Shown: positions 1 to 6,176 of the stretch, piece after piece | How positions within the stretch are numbered: the first letter of the stretch is position 1 | How the letters are laid out: each line of letters begins with the position of its first letter | Source of the DNA: an uncultured Actinomycetes bacterium | GTDB lineage: Bacteria; Actinomycetota; Actinomycetes; S36-B12 | DNA: 7,166 nucleotides | Reading direction: 5' to 3' | Assembly: GCA_903848435.1 (NCBI GenBank) | Contig: CAINGG010000381.1 | Span: 1 to 7,166, forward strand | Made by a program: the position numbers and the translations under genes | Notes under the pieces: model-generated | Seen by the model: the letters and a program-made list of their open reading frames with translations, nothing else | Databases searched by the model: none | What the model was told of the DNA's origin: nothing

Positions 1-311
1 AGGGCGGTCGTCGCATTTTGTGCCACGTAGGACAGGCGATTGCCCCAGTACCTGCGCAGCTGCCGCTGCGACAGGCTGAGCAGGTCTGTCCCGTCGAGGA
101 CCGACGTGCCCGACAGGATGTGCACGCCTGGCGCGCGGTAGCCGATAGCTGCCAGGGCGGTCGTCGACTTGCCGCAGCCAGACTCCCCGGCCAGCCCCAC
201 AATCTCGCCCTTGCGCAGCGATAGATCGACGCTGGAGACCACTACGTTGTCGGTGCCACCACGATGCCGGTAGGCGACGGTCAGATCCTGGACGACCAAG
301 GGATCGCTCAT
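1..311 (-). CDS. Dpp/Opp-type ABC transporter ATP-binding protein, N-terminal part (C-terminus off the window)
   Basis: This is the cytoplasmic ATPase that powers import through the two permeases encoded just upstream. Translating the minus strand from ATG at 311 gives 103 uninterrupted residues running off the left edge. Residues 5-40 form the N-terminal beta sheet (LVVQDLTVAY, then SLRKGEIVGLAG). The Walker A P-loop GESGCGKST is at 42-50, and the Q-loop region (LSYVAQNA) is at about 93-100 with Gln98. The order and spacing match DppD/OppD ATPases, which are usually about 270-350 residues or are fused as double ATPases, so most of the protein is missing, including the signature motif, Walker B and the H-loop. 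The start overlaps the permease stop (ATGA at 308-311) with no strong ribosome site of its own, so translation is probably coupled. The family call is firm. Whether it is a single DppD or a DppDF fusion cannot be seen. Confidence 0.95.
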   Translation of the reverse strand, partial: MSDPLVVQDLTVAYRHRGGTDNVVVSSVDLSLRKGEIVGLAGESGCGKSTTALAAIGYRAPGVHILSGTSVLDGTDLLSLSQRQLRRYWGNRLSYVAQNATTA

Positions 312-1189
312 GACTTGTGCGATCCGGTCTTGGTGATGTGGCTCGAGATGGAGTCCGCGACCAGGTTGAAGGAGACCGACAGAGCCGCGATGCCCACGGC
401 GGGCCAAATGGTGGCCCAGGGCTGGACCGCGATGAAGCCCCGGTACTCGGCGACCATGAGTCCCCAGTCGGAGGCAGGAGGCTGCAGGCCGAGACCCAGG
501 AAGTTCAGCGTGGCGATGAAGATGATCGCGTACGTGATGCGCAGGGCGGTATCGGCGATGGTGGGCGCTGCGATGTTGGGCAGGATCTCGCGAAAGAGGA
601 TCGCACCCGTGCGCTCACCGCGCGCTTGCGCGGACGACACGTAGTCGCTGGTGACCACGCCCTGGGCAGCCCCACGAATGACACGGCCCATACGTGGGGC
701 GAACACCAGTGCGACGGTGATGATGAGCACCGGCGTCGTGCTCCCGAAGCCCGCAATCAGGACGAGGACGAGGACCAACGGCGGCAGGATGATGAAGACA
801 TCGAAGATGCGCGACACGACCGCATCGATGGCGCCACCCTTGTAGGCGGCGAGAAGGCCGAAGAACCCGCCGAGGAAGAGCGCGATGGTGACCGACGCGA
901 GTGGCGCCAGGATGACGCTGCGGCCGCCGTTGAGCCATCGGCTGAAGACGTCGCGGCCGAGTTGGTCGGTGCCCATGAGGTGCTCACTCGACGGCGGCTG
1001 CAAGGGCATGCCGGTGCCGATCTGATCGGGCGGATACGGAGCGAACATCGGCCCGAAGACGATAATGAAGAGCAGGATGGCACCCAGGATGGTGCCGGTC
1101 AGGCCCTCGGGCGATCGCAGCACTGCCTTGACAACGGACGGCGGCTTGGCAGCGAAGGTCTCCTTGGCAGCAACGGTAGGCGCGCTCAT
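308..1189 (-). CDS. ABC transporter permease, DppC/OppC type
   Basis: This is the second membrane subunit of a dipeptide/oligopeptide/nickel-type importer (293 residues, normal for DppC). An N-terminal cytosolic segment precedes the first membrane helix at about 32-50. The family hallmark HLMGTDQLGRDVFSR is at 70-84. Further hydrophobic helices lie near 94-115, 132-160, 215-232 and 260-280. The cytoplasmic EAA-like coupling loop, which docks on the ATPase, is around 181-210 (SDYVSSAQARG followed by REILPN). The FLGLGLQPPASDWG signature is at 230-243. The ATG at 1189 overlaps the stop of the DppB-like gene (ATGA at 1186-1189), and the TGA at 308-310 overlaps the ATPase start in the same way, so the three genes look translationally coupled. 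The substrate cannot be inferred from the permease. The family assignment is very secure. Confidence 0.96.
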   Translation of the reverse strand: MSAPTVAAKETFAAKPPSVVKAVLRSPEGLTGTILGAILLFIIVFGPMFAPYPPDQIGTGMPLQPPSSEHLMGTDQLGRDVFSRWLNGGRSVILAPLASVTIALFLGGFFGLLAAYKGGAIDAVVSRIFDVFIILPPLVLVLVLIAGFGSTTPVLIITVALVFAPRMGRVIRGAAQGVVTSDYVSSAQARGERTGAILFREILPNIAAPTIADTALRITYAIIFIATLNFLGLGLQPPASDWGLMVAEYRGFIAVQPWATIWPAVGIAALSVSFNLVADSISSHITKTGSHKS

Positions 1190-2214
1190 GAGGCCGCTCG
1201 CAACCGAGGATTGAAGATCGTGACGAGCACGTCAGCAAGGACGCTCACGCCAATGAACATGATGCCCAGGATCATCGTGATCGACAGCACCGCCGGATAG
1301 TCGCCGGCGCCTATGGACGCGATGTAAAGCTGCCCGATGCCCGGCAGCGCGAAGAGCTGCTCGACGACGATCACGCCACCCAGCAGGTAGACGACGTTGA
1401 GCGCCACCGCGTTGACCAGGGGCGGGGCGGCGTTACGCATGGCGTGGTCCCAGGTCACGCGCATACCGCCCAGGCCGCGCAACCTGGCGGCGGCGACGTA
1501 GGGCGCTCCCAACGCCTCCGTGGCGGAGGCTCGGGCTATTCGGGAGATGTGCGGCAGCATGGCAAGGACGAGGGTCAGCACCGGCAGGACGAACGCACCC
1601 ACCTTGGCCATGGCATCCCCGAATTGCAGTCCGGTGGAGTCCACCGGCAGCCACCCGAGCCACACGCCGAAGATGAGGATGAGTGCGACACCGATGATGA
1701 ACTCGGGTAGGGACGCGAGGATGACCGTGCCGACCAGCATGCTCAGGTCAGTGCGCGACCCAGCACGCCTAGCCATGAAAACCCCGAGGCCAATGGAGAC
1801 GGGCAAGGCGATGACGAGAGAGGCAACGGCGAGGATAAGGGTGTTGCGCAAGCGCGGCAGTACATCGTCTGCCACGGGACGCTGAGTCGTGAGCGAGACC
1901 CCCATGTCGCCCGTCGCGAAATCGCCGAGCCAGCGCGCATAGCGGATGGGCATCGGGTCGTACAGCCCGCGCTCCTCGGCATAGGCGATCAGCGCAGGCT
2001 CTGCCGTCTCGCGGCCGAGGGCAGCGCGCGCAACGTCCTCGGGGGACTTGAGGTTGGTGGCGAAGAAGGCGAGCAGGGAGATGACGAAGAGCGTGAGCAT
2101 CGATGTCGTCACGATCTTCGTGACCTGCCAGGTCCGGGGGAAGCGCGTGCGCCCCCGGGGCGGCGGCGTCGTCTCCGCCGCCCCGGGGGCGCTGGCCTGG
2201 GTGTCCGTGCTCAC
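1186..2214 (-). CDS. ABC transporter permease, DppB/OppB type
   Basis: This is the first membrane subunit of the importer. I place the start at GTG 2214, giving 342 residues. An ORF open further upstream to 2385 would run into the binding-protein gene and is Arg/Ser-rich frame shadow there. GAGGG at 2218-2222 is the nearest ribosome-site-like sequence, only 3 nt from the GTG, so the site is not ideal. Residues 1-30 are a hydrophilic Pro-rich extension. The first helix is at about 34-54, other helices lie near 122-147 and 160-185, and the last ones lie near 265-285 and 310-333. The EAA loop runs about 232-250 (EALGAPYVAAARLRG). VVEQLFALPGIG near 283-294 and a C-terminal NPRLR are classic DppB features. 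A downstream GTG at 2112 would give 308 residues but would start right at helix 1. A perfect 18-bp inverted repeat lies inside codons 8-22. Confidence 0.92.
   Translation of the reverse strand: MSTDTQASAPGAAETTPPPRGRTRFPRTWQVTKIVTTSMLTLFVISLLAFFATNLKSPEDVARAALGRETAEPALIAYAEERGLYDPMPIRYARWLGDFATGDMGVSLTTQRPVADDVLPRLRNTLILAVASLVIALPVSIGLGVFMARRAGSRTDLSMLVGTVILASLPEFIIGVALILIFGVWLGWLPVDSTGLQFGDAMAKVGAFVLPVLTLVLAMLPHISRIARASATEALGAPYVAAARLRGLGGMRVTWDHAMRNAAPPLVNAVALNVVYLLGGVIVVEQLFALPGIGQLYIASIGAGDYPAVLSITMILGIMFIGVSVLADVLVTIFNPRLRAAS
2149..2192 (-). repeat. Perfect 18-bp inverted repeat, 8-nt loop, within the 5' end of the DppB-like gene
   Basis: The arms at 2149-2166 (gcgcccccggggcggcgg) and 2175-2192 are exact reverse complements over 18 bases, separated by 8 bases at 2167-2174. 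Every pair is G-C, so the transcript should form an extremely stable hairpin. It begins 22 nt after the chosen GTG of the permease gene and 60 nt after the stop of the binding-protein gene, covering codons 8-22 (SAPGAAETTPPPRGR). No U-run follows, so it is not a standard intrinsic terminator. By analogy with the hairpins after malE-type genes, it could stabilise the binding-protein mRNA 3' end or slow transcription and translation into the permeases. The pairing is seen directly; the role is inference. Confidence 0.8.
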
Positions 2215-2216
2215 GG

Positions 2217-2252
2217 ACCCTCGTGTGACACGTGCGTGCCTTTCGCCAGGGT
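2217..2252 (-). promoter_or_regulatory. Possible RBS-occluding pairing between the binding-protein stop and the DppB-like start
   Basis: In the transcript, ACCCT (2252-2248), which begins at the last base of the TAA stop, is complementary to AGGGT (2221-2217), which contains most of the only Shine-Dalgarno-like sequence before GTG 2214. The 26-nt loop between them holds a small CGTG-TCA-CACG hairpin (2223-2233). If it forms, it would hide the permease ribosome site when the stop codon is not occupied by a ribosome. Five base pairs could arise by chance, so this is a weak call. Confidence 0.25.
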
Positions 2253-3892
2253 TATGCGTTGGGGTCGATCCATGCCCTGTCGAAGACCGTGAACTGAGGC
2301 ATGTAGTCGATACCCTGCACCGACTTCGCAGCCGGCGCCACCGTGTTGATGAAGTACGGAATGAGCATGCCCGCCTGGTCAGCAACGATGGTGAACGCCT
2401 TGCCGTAGATCTCCTTTTGCTGGGCCTCGTCGCTGGTAGCCAGTCCGTCGTTGACGAGCTGATCGAGCTCGGGACTGTTGAAGCGACCCTCGTTCCACTC
2501 AGCGGTCGAGATGTAGTTCAGTGACAGGGCCTCACTGGGGAAGCGACGCTGGTAGTACGAGGTGTACATCGGCTTCTTCAGCCACACGTCGTCCCAGTAG
2601 CTATCGGCCGGGTACTTGTTGAGCTTCACGCGGATGCCGGCTGGCTTGACCGACTCTGCGAAGACCGTGGCCATGTCCACCATGCCGCCGAACACGTCGG
2701 AGGTAAAGAGCTCGATGTCGATGCCGTCGGGGTACCCGGCCTCGGCGAGGAGCGTCTTGGCCTTCTCGATGTCCTGCACGCGGTCGCCGACCGTGGACAT
2801 GGGGTAGAAGGGATCGTCCATCGGCGCGGGGCAGTCACCTGTCACCGTGCCTTGGCCACCCTGCGCAGTCGCCAGCATGAGATCGCGCGCAGATGCGAAC
2901 TTGATCGCCAGCGTGAGCTTCTCGTTGTCGAAGGGCGCCTGCGTCGAGTCCATGGCTATGTCGACCAGCGTCTGGTTGGGGCGCGTCTGCACCACGCAGT
3001 TGCCGGAGGCATCGACCTGCGGGATCGCCGTGGCCGGCATGTTGTCGCCGACGAGCGCCTGACCTGACAGCACAGACTGCACCTTGGTGGTCTGATCCGG
3101 GATGACCACCGCCTGTGCGCCATCCAGGTAGGGGAGCTCGGGGTTCCAGTAATTGGCATTCTTGGCGACCTCCCACGACGTGCCCGGGGTGAACGACACG
3201 AGGGTGAAGGGGCCGGTGCCGTTGCCCTTGCTGAAGTCGGTGGTGCCGTCCTTGACGACCAGGCACTGGCGAGCGCCGAGCACGCCGATGCCGAACGCCG
3301 AGTCAGGCCGCTTGAGGGTGAACTTGATCGTATGGTCATCGACGGCCGTCATGCCCTTGACGTCGAGAGATCCTGAGACGCGAGCCTGGATGGGACTGCC
3401 GGCTTCCTCGTCGATGTTGCGGCCGATGGTGTAGATGACGTCCTTGGCGGTGAGCTCAGTGCCGTCATGGAACATGACGCCCTTCTTGAGCGTCACCGTC
3501 CACTCGCTTGCATCGGCGTTTGCCTCGACGGACTCTGCCAGGACGTTCTCGATCTCCCAGTTATCGTTGTACTTGACAACGCCTTCGTAGAGCGCACCGC
3601 AGATCAGGGAGTCAGACGTATAGGACGTCGCCATCGGATCGAGGCTCTCGGTGTTGGCCGAGTCGGTGATGGCGTAGGTGAGGATGCCGCCGCGTGCGAT
3701 GCTCGACGTGGGCGAAGGACTATCGGATGGGCTTGCCGACCCGCTGGTCGGTGCAGCGCTCGAGGAGGTCGAAGACCCCCCGCTGGATCCGCAGGCCGCA
3801 AGGGTCGCCGCAGCGCCCCCGACCACCACCGTGCCCCCGATGAGGAACGCGCGGCGCGGAAGTGTGGATGACCGGGACTCCTGGTCCTCCAT
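2252..3892 (-). CDS. ABC transporter substrate-binding lipoprotein, family 5 (Dpp/Opp type)
   Basis: This is the extracytoplasmic receptor of the importer, 546 residues, typical for the family. The N-terminus is a twin-arginine-style lipoprotein signal: RRAFL at 13-17, a hydrophobic stretch to 30, then the lipobox LAAC with Cys34 as the lipidation site. A Ser/Gly/Pro-rich flexible linker (about 35-66) tethers the domain to the membrane. The mature domain starts near 68 (GGILTYAI) and has family 5 hallmarks: ALYEGVVKYND at 100-110, WTVTLKKGVMFHDGTELTAKDV at about 131-152, the GTGPF turn, NANYWN, and a C-terminal half with IEKAKTLLAEAGYPDG. ATG 3892 has a good ribosome site, GGGAGGT at 3896-3902. 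The gene follows a 107-bp gap with a candidate promoter, so it may head its own transcript. Family 5 proteins bind peptides, opines, sugars, nickel or heme-like ligands; I cannot tell which here. Confidence 0.95.
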   Translation of the reverse strand: MEDQESRSSTLPRRAFLIGGTVVVGGAAATLAACGSSGGSSTSSSAAPTSGSASPSDSPSPTSSIARGGILTYAITDSANTESLDPMATSYTSDSLICGALYEGVVKYNDNWEIENVLAESVEANADASEWTVTLKKGVMFHDGTELTAKDVIYTIGRNIDEEAGSPIQARVSGSLDVKGMTAVDDHTIKFTLKRPDSAFGIGVLGARQCLVVKDGTTDFSKGNGTGPFTLVSFTPGTSWEVAKNANYWNPELPYLDGAQAVVIPDQTTKVQSVLSGQALVGDNMPATAIPQVDASGNCVVQTRPNQTLVDIAMDSTQAPFDNEKLTLAIKFASARDLMLATAQGGQGTVTGDCPAPMDDPFYPMSTVGDRVQDIEKAKTLLAEAGYPDGIDIELFTSDVFGGMVDMATVFAESVKPAGIRVKLNKYPADSYWDDVWLKKPMYTSYYQRRFPSEALSLNYISTAEWNEGRFNSPELDQLVNDGLATSDEAQQKEIYGKAFTIVADQAGMLIPYFINTVAPAAKSVQGIDYMPQFTVFDRAWIDPNA

Positions 3893-3895
3893 GGG

Positions 3896-3902
3896 ACCTC
3901 CC
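3896..3902 (-). promoter_or_regulatory. Ribosome binding site of the substrate-binding protein gene
   Basis: The minus strand reads GGGAGGT 3 nt before ATG 3892 (core GGAGG about 4 nt away). It is a near-complete anti-16S match and supports this start. A 5-bp pairing of GGTCC (3898-3894) with GGACC (3887-3883) would put the ATG in the loop and cover part of this site. Confidence 0.7.
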
Positions 3903-3942
3903 TCTCTCTGACGGCCCCCCGCGGGCCATGACCGATGCGCGG

Positions 3943-3971
3943 AGTCTGTTCTAAACTGACGCGCCAGTCAA
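3943..3971 (-). promoter_or_regulatory. Candidate promoter for the transport genes
   Basis: On the minus strand TTGACT (3971-3966) matches the -35 box at five of six positions. Seventeen bases further is CAGACT (3948-3943), a poor -10 with A, A and T kept. TTTAGAAC (3955-3948) is an alternative AT-richer element but sits too close to that -35. This is the only intergenic space over 100 bp in the window, directly upstream of the binding-protein gene, which raises its plausibility. No terminator-like hairpin with a U-run follows the upstream enzyme gene, so read-through is also possible. Confidence 0.35.
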
Positions 3972-3972
3972 T
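3955..3972. promoter_or_regulatory. Inverted repeat, candidate operator overlapping the -35 region
   Basis: ACTGAC (3955-3960) and GTCAAT (3967-3972) flank GCGCCA. The TGAC/GTCA arms are exact and the outer A/T pair also matches, giving 12 of 18 symmetric positions. A second, overlapping imperfect palindrome TGACGCGCCA lies at 3957-3966. The repeat covers the candidate -35, as expected for a repressor site of a helix-turn-helix dimer such as a TetR or GntR family protein. No regulator gene is in the window, so the binding protein is unknown. Confidence 0.4.
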
Positions 3973-3999
3973 GATCTGGGGGAAACTGCTGCCAGGTCG

Positions 4000-4968
4000 T
4001 TAGCAGGAGACGGTGATCTTGCCGACGAACTCCCCGGTCTCCAGCGCCTCGAACGCCTGGCGCGCATCGGCGAGAGGCACCGAGAGGGCGATCGGGGGGC
4101 GAATTCCCGTGCGACCCAGGAGTCCCAGGAGTTCCACGAGCTCCTCACGAGTGCCCATGGTGGAGCCCACGATCGACAACTGCAGGAAGAAGACCCGGTT
4201 GAGGTCGGCGGGCGGATTCGGGCCGCTCGTCGCCCCGCAGGTCACAATGCGACCACCGGGCACCAGGGCCTTGAGGGAGTGCGCCCAGGTGGCCTCGCCC
4301 ACGGACTCCATGACTGCCTGGACACGTTCGGGCAGTCGGGCGCCGGACTCGAACGCCTCATCGGCGCCGAGTTCCACCGCGGCGGCGCGCTTGGACTCGT
4401 CACGGCTGGTCACCCACACCCGCAAGCCCAGCGCCTTGCCGAGCATGACCAGCGCGGTGGAAACGCCGCCACCAGCGCCCTGAATGAGCACGGTGTCGCC
4501 TGCGACCAGGCCCGACTTCGTCGCCAGCATGCGGTAGGCCGTGAGCCACGCGGTCGGCAGGCACGCGGCCTGCTCCATGGTGAACCCTTCGGGCAGCGTC
4601 ACCACGTTGCGTGAGGGAACGCTCACGTATTCGGCGAGAGTCCCCGGATGCACCTCAGACAGCAGACTGCGCTTGGGATCGAGGGTCTCGTCCCCACCTC
4701 CTGCGGCGGGATCCCCGATCACGGCGTGGACGATCACCTTCTCTCCCGAGTCGAGGGTCCCCGCGGCATCGCAGCCCAGGATCATCGGCAAGCGGTCAGG
4801 CGGCAGGCCTACGCCGCGCAGGCTCCACAGGTCATGGTGGTTGAGGCTGGCTGCGTCGACCTTGACGCGCACCCAGCCGTCGCGCATCTCCGGCTCGGGA
4901 AACTCACCCACGGTGAGGCCGTCGAGCGGAGCTTCGGGATGAATCGACGTGGCGGCAGCGGCGAGCAT
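4000..4968 (-). CDS. Zinc-independent MDR-family NAD(P)-dependent oxidoreductase (quinone oxidoreductase-like)
   Basis: This is a 322-residue medium-chain dehydrogenase/reductase, a normal length for the quinone oxidoreductase / YogA-like branch. ATG 4968 was chosen because AGGAGGA (4974-4980) sits 5 nt upstream; the open frame to 5094 would overlap the preceding gene. The N-terminal GroES-like domain includes SLNHHDLW at 41-48 and GCDAAG at 65-70. The Cys/His-Glu catalytic-zinc pattern is replaced (NHHD and GCD), and the four-cysteine structural zinc lobe is absent around 85-110, so a zinc-free enzyme is expected. HPGTLAEYVSVP at 107-118 is typical of the branch. The Rossmann loop is GAGGGVS at 164-170, and Ser188-Arg189 after the second strand suggests NADPH. 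The likely reaction is reduction of an activated double bond, carbonyl or quinone, or the reverse. Its stop is 107 bp before the binding-protein gene. The substrate is unknown. Confidence 0.92.
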   Translation of the reverse strand: MLAAAATSIHPEAPLDGLTVGEFPEPEMRDGWVRVKVDAASLNHHDLWSLRGVGLPPDRLPMILGCDAAGTLDSGEKVIVHAVIGDPAAGGGDETLDPKRSLLSEVHPGTLAEYVSVPSRNVVTLPEGFTMEQAACLPTAWLTAYRMLATKSGLVAGDTVLIQGAGGGVSTALVMLGKALGLRVWVTSRDESKRAAAVELGADEAFESGARLPERVQAVMESVGEATWAHSLKALVPGGRIVTCGATSGPNPPADLNRVFFLQLSIVGSTMGTREELVELLGLLGRTGIRPPIALSVPLADARQAFEALETGEFVGKITVSC

Positions 4969-4973
4969 GGTGG

Positions 4974-4980
4974 TCCTCCT
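4974..4980 (-). promoter_or_regulatory. Ribosome binding site that fixes the MDR oxidoreductase start
   Basis: AGGAGGA lies 5 nt upstream of ATG 4968, in the 14-bp space after the preceding stop at 4983-4985. It is the strongest Shine-Dalgarno sequence seen in the window and decides for the 322-residue form over the longer open frame. Confidence 0.85.
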
Positions 4981-4982
4981 GG

Positions 4983-6176
4983 TCAGTGGTGCTCGAAGGG
5001 TGGCACGAAGCGGGCGACGATCTCGCGTAGGCCCCGGCGCAAGCCGGGATAACGGCTGGATGGGATGAGCTGGGTGAAGAACACCGCGGTGCACCGGCGC
5101 ACCGGGTCGATGAGGAATGCCGTGCTGGCGTAGCCACCCCAGGCGTACTCGCCGCGGCTCGACGGCCAGTCGGTCACCGACGGATCGACGACGACCGACC
5201 CGCCCAGCCCAAAGCCGACGCCGTGCGTCGTCGACTCGGAGAAGGTCGGCTCGCCGCAGGCAGCGATGTCACCCGGCAGGTGATTGCGCTGCATCTGCGC
5301 TGCCGACGCCGAGGAGATGACGCGAGACCCATCTACCTCGCCCCCGCACAGGAGCATGGTGGCGAAGCGGGTGAAGTCCTCGGCGGTCGACAGCAGTCCC
5401 GCACCCCCCGACAGCGTCGTCACCTCCGTGCCTCCCGGATAGCCGACTCCCTCGGGGATCCGGGTGAAGCCGTCGCCTGCGGCCTGGTAGAGCGAGGCCA
5501 GCCGCTCCTGCTTGCCGGGGGACATGCGGAACGACGTGTCGATCATGCCCACAGGCTCGAGAACTCGGCGAGCAAGCACCTGATCGAGGGGTAACCCGTC
5601 CACGATCTCGAGTACTCGCCCCAGCACATCGAGCGAGACCGAGTAGTGCCAACGCTCCCCCGGCTCGAACAGCAGCGGGATCGCAGCGAGGCGATCGACG
5701 ACCTCCGTCAGCGGCCCGTCGTCGACGCCGAAGTTGGTGGCCTTCTGGTCATACAGGCCCGACACGGCCCCGGGCTCGCCTCCGTAGGTGAGGCCGGAGG
5801 TGTGCGTGAGCAAGTGTCGGATGGTCATCTGCGAGCGGGCAGGTCGGGGCTCAAGTCGCGACGGATCAGTCGCGGCGTTGACCGAGAGTTCAGCGAAGGC
5901 AGGGATGAACTCCGACACGGGTTCATCAAGGCGCAGCAGGCCATCGTCGATCATCGACATCGCCGCAACCGCGGTCACGGGCTTGGTCATCGAGAAGATA
6001 CGGAAGATCGTGTCGGCCTCGCACGGCACTTCGTCTTCGACGTTGGCTAGCCCTGCTGTGCGAGCGGCGAGAAGCGCGCCTTCCTGCGCGACGAGCGTGA
6101 GGGCACAGGGAAGCTGACCTCCCCCTACGTAGTGCGCGTGCCAGGAATCGATCGCCTCATCGAGGGCGTCGGACAT
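4983..6176 (-). CDS. Serine hydrolase, class C beta-lactamase / family VIII esterase fold
   Basis: This 397-residue protein of the beta-lactamase/transpeptidase-like superfamily has no signal peptide, so it is probably cytoplasmic. The S-x-x-K motif SMTK is at 62-65, with Ser62 as the nucleophile and Lys65 as the base. HLLTHTSGL at 121-129 is the usual scaffold motif. The second catalytic motif is Y-S-V at 178-180 in WHYSVSLDVLG, so the Asn of the Y-x-N of true class C beta-lactamases is missing. GGAGLLSTAEDFTRF is at 258-271. HGVGFGLGG at 318-326 and AWGGYAST at 345-352 replace the K-T-G region. This pattern fits EstB-type esterases or amidases better than a secreted beta-lactamase. The ATG shares a base with the stop of the upstream GcvT-like gene (TGATG, 6174-6178) and has no clear ribosome site, so translation is likely coupled. 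It probably cleaves an ester or amide in the same pathway. Confidence 0.92.
   Translation of the reverse strand: MSDALDEAIDSWHAHYVGGGQLPCALTLVAQEGALLAARTAGLANVEDEVPCEADTIFRIFSMTKPVTAVAAMSMIDDGLLRLDEPVSEFIPAFAELSVNAATDPSRLEPRPARSQMTIRHLLTHTSGLTYGGEPGAVSGLYDQKATNFGVDDGPLTEVVDRLAAIPLLFEPGERWHYSVSLDVLGRVLEIVDGLPLDQVLARRVLEPVGMIDTSFRMSPGKQERLASLYQAAGDGFTRIPEGVGYPGGTEVTTLSGGAGLLSTAEDFTRFATMLLCGGEVDGSRVISSASAAQMQRNHLPGDIAACGEPTFSESTTHGVGFGLGGSVVVDPSVTDWPSSRGEYAWGGYASTAFLIDPVRRCTAVFFTQLIPSSRYPGLRRGLREIVARFVPPFEHH

Noticed and set aside
317..1300. Long plus-strand open frame (327 codons) opposite the DppC-like gene
   Set aside because: It is antisense to a clear permease, rich in Arg, Asp and Glu with no recognisable domain, and lacks a convincing ribosome site. 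This is common in high-GC DNA.
2215..2385. 57-codon upstream extension of the DppB-like frame
   Set aside because: It runs into the binding-protein coding sequence in another frame and is Arg/Ser-rich with no membrane or family character.
3604..3871. Plus-strand open frames opposite the lipoprotein signal and Ser-rich linker
   Set aside because: They mirror the low-complexity Ser/Gly/Pro linker codons and have no family resemblance.
3913..3927. GGCCC/GGGCC hairpin in the leader of the binding-protein gene, considered as a terminator
   Set aside because: The stem is only 5 bp, there is no U-run, and it lies after the candidate promoter and close to the ribosome site. GC-rich chance pairing is the likelier explanation.
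4969..5094. 42-codon upstream extension of the MDR oxidoreductase frame
   Set aside because: It overlaps the 3' end of the hydrolase gene by over 100 bases and encodes Arg/Pro-rich shadow sequence. ATG 4968 has a strong AGGAGGA site and a family-typical N-terminus.
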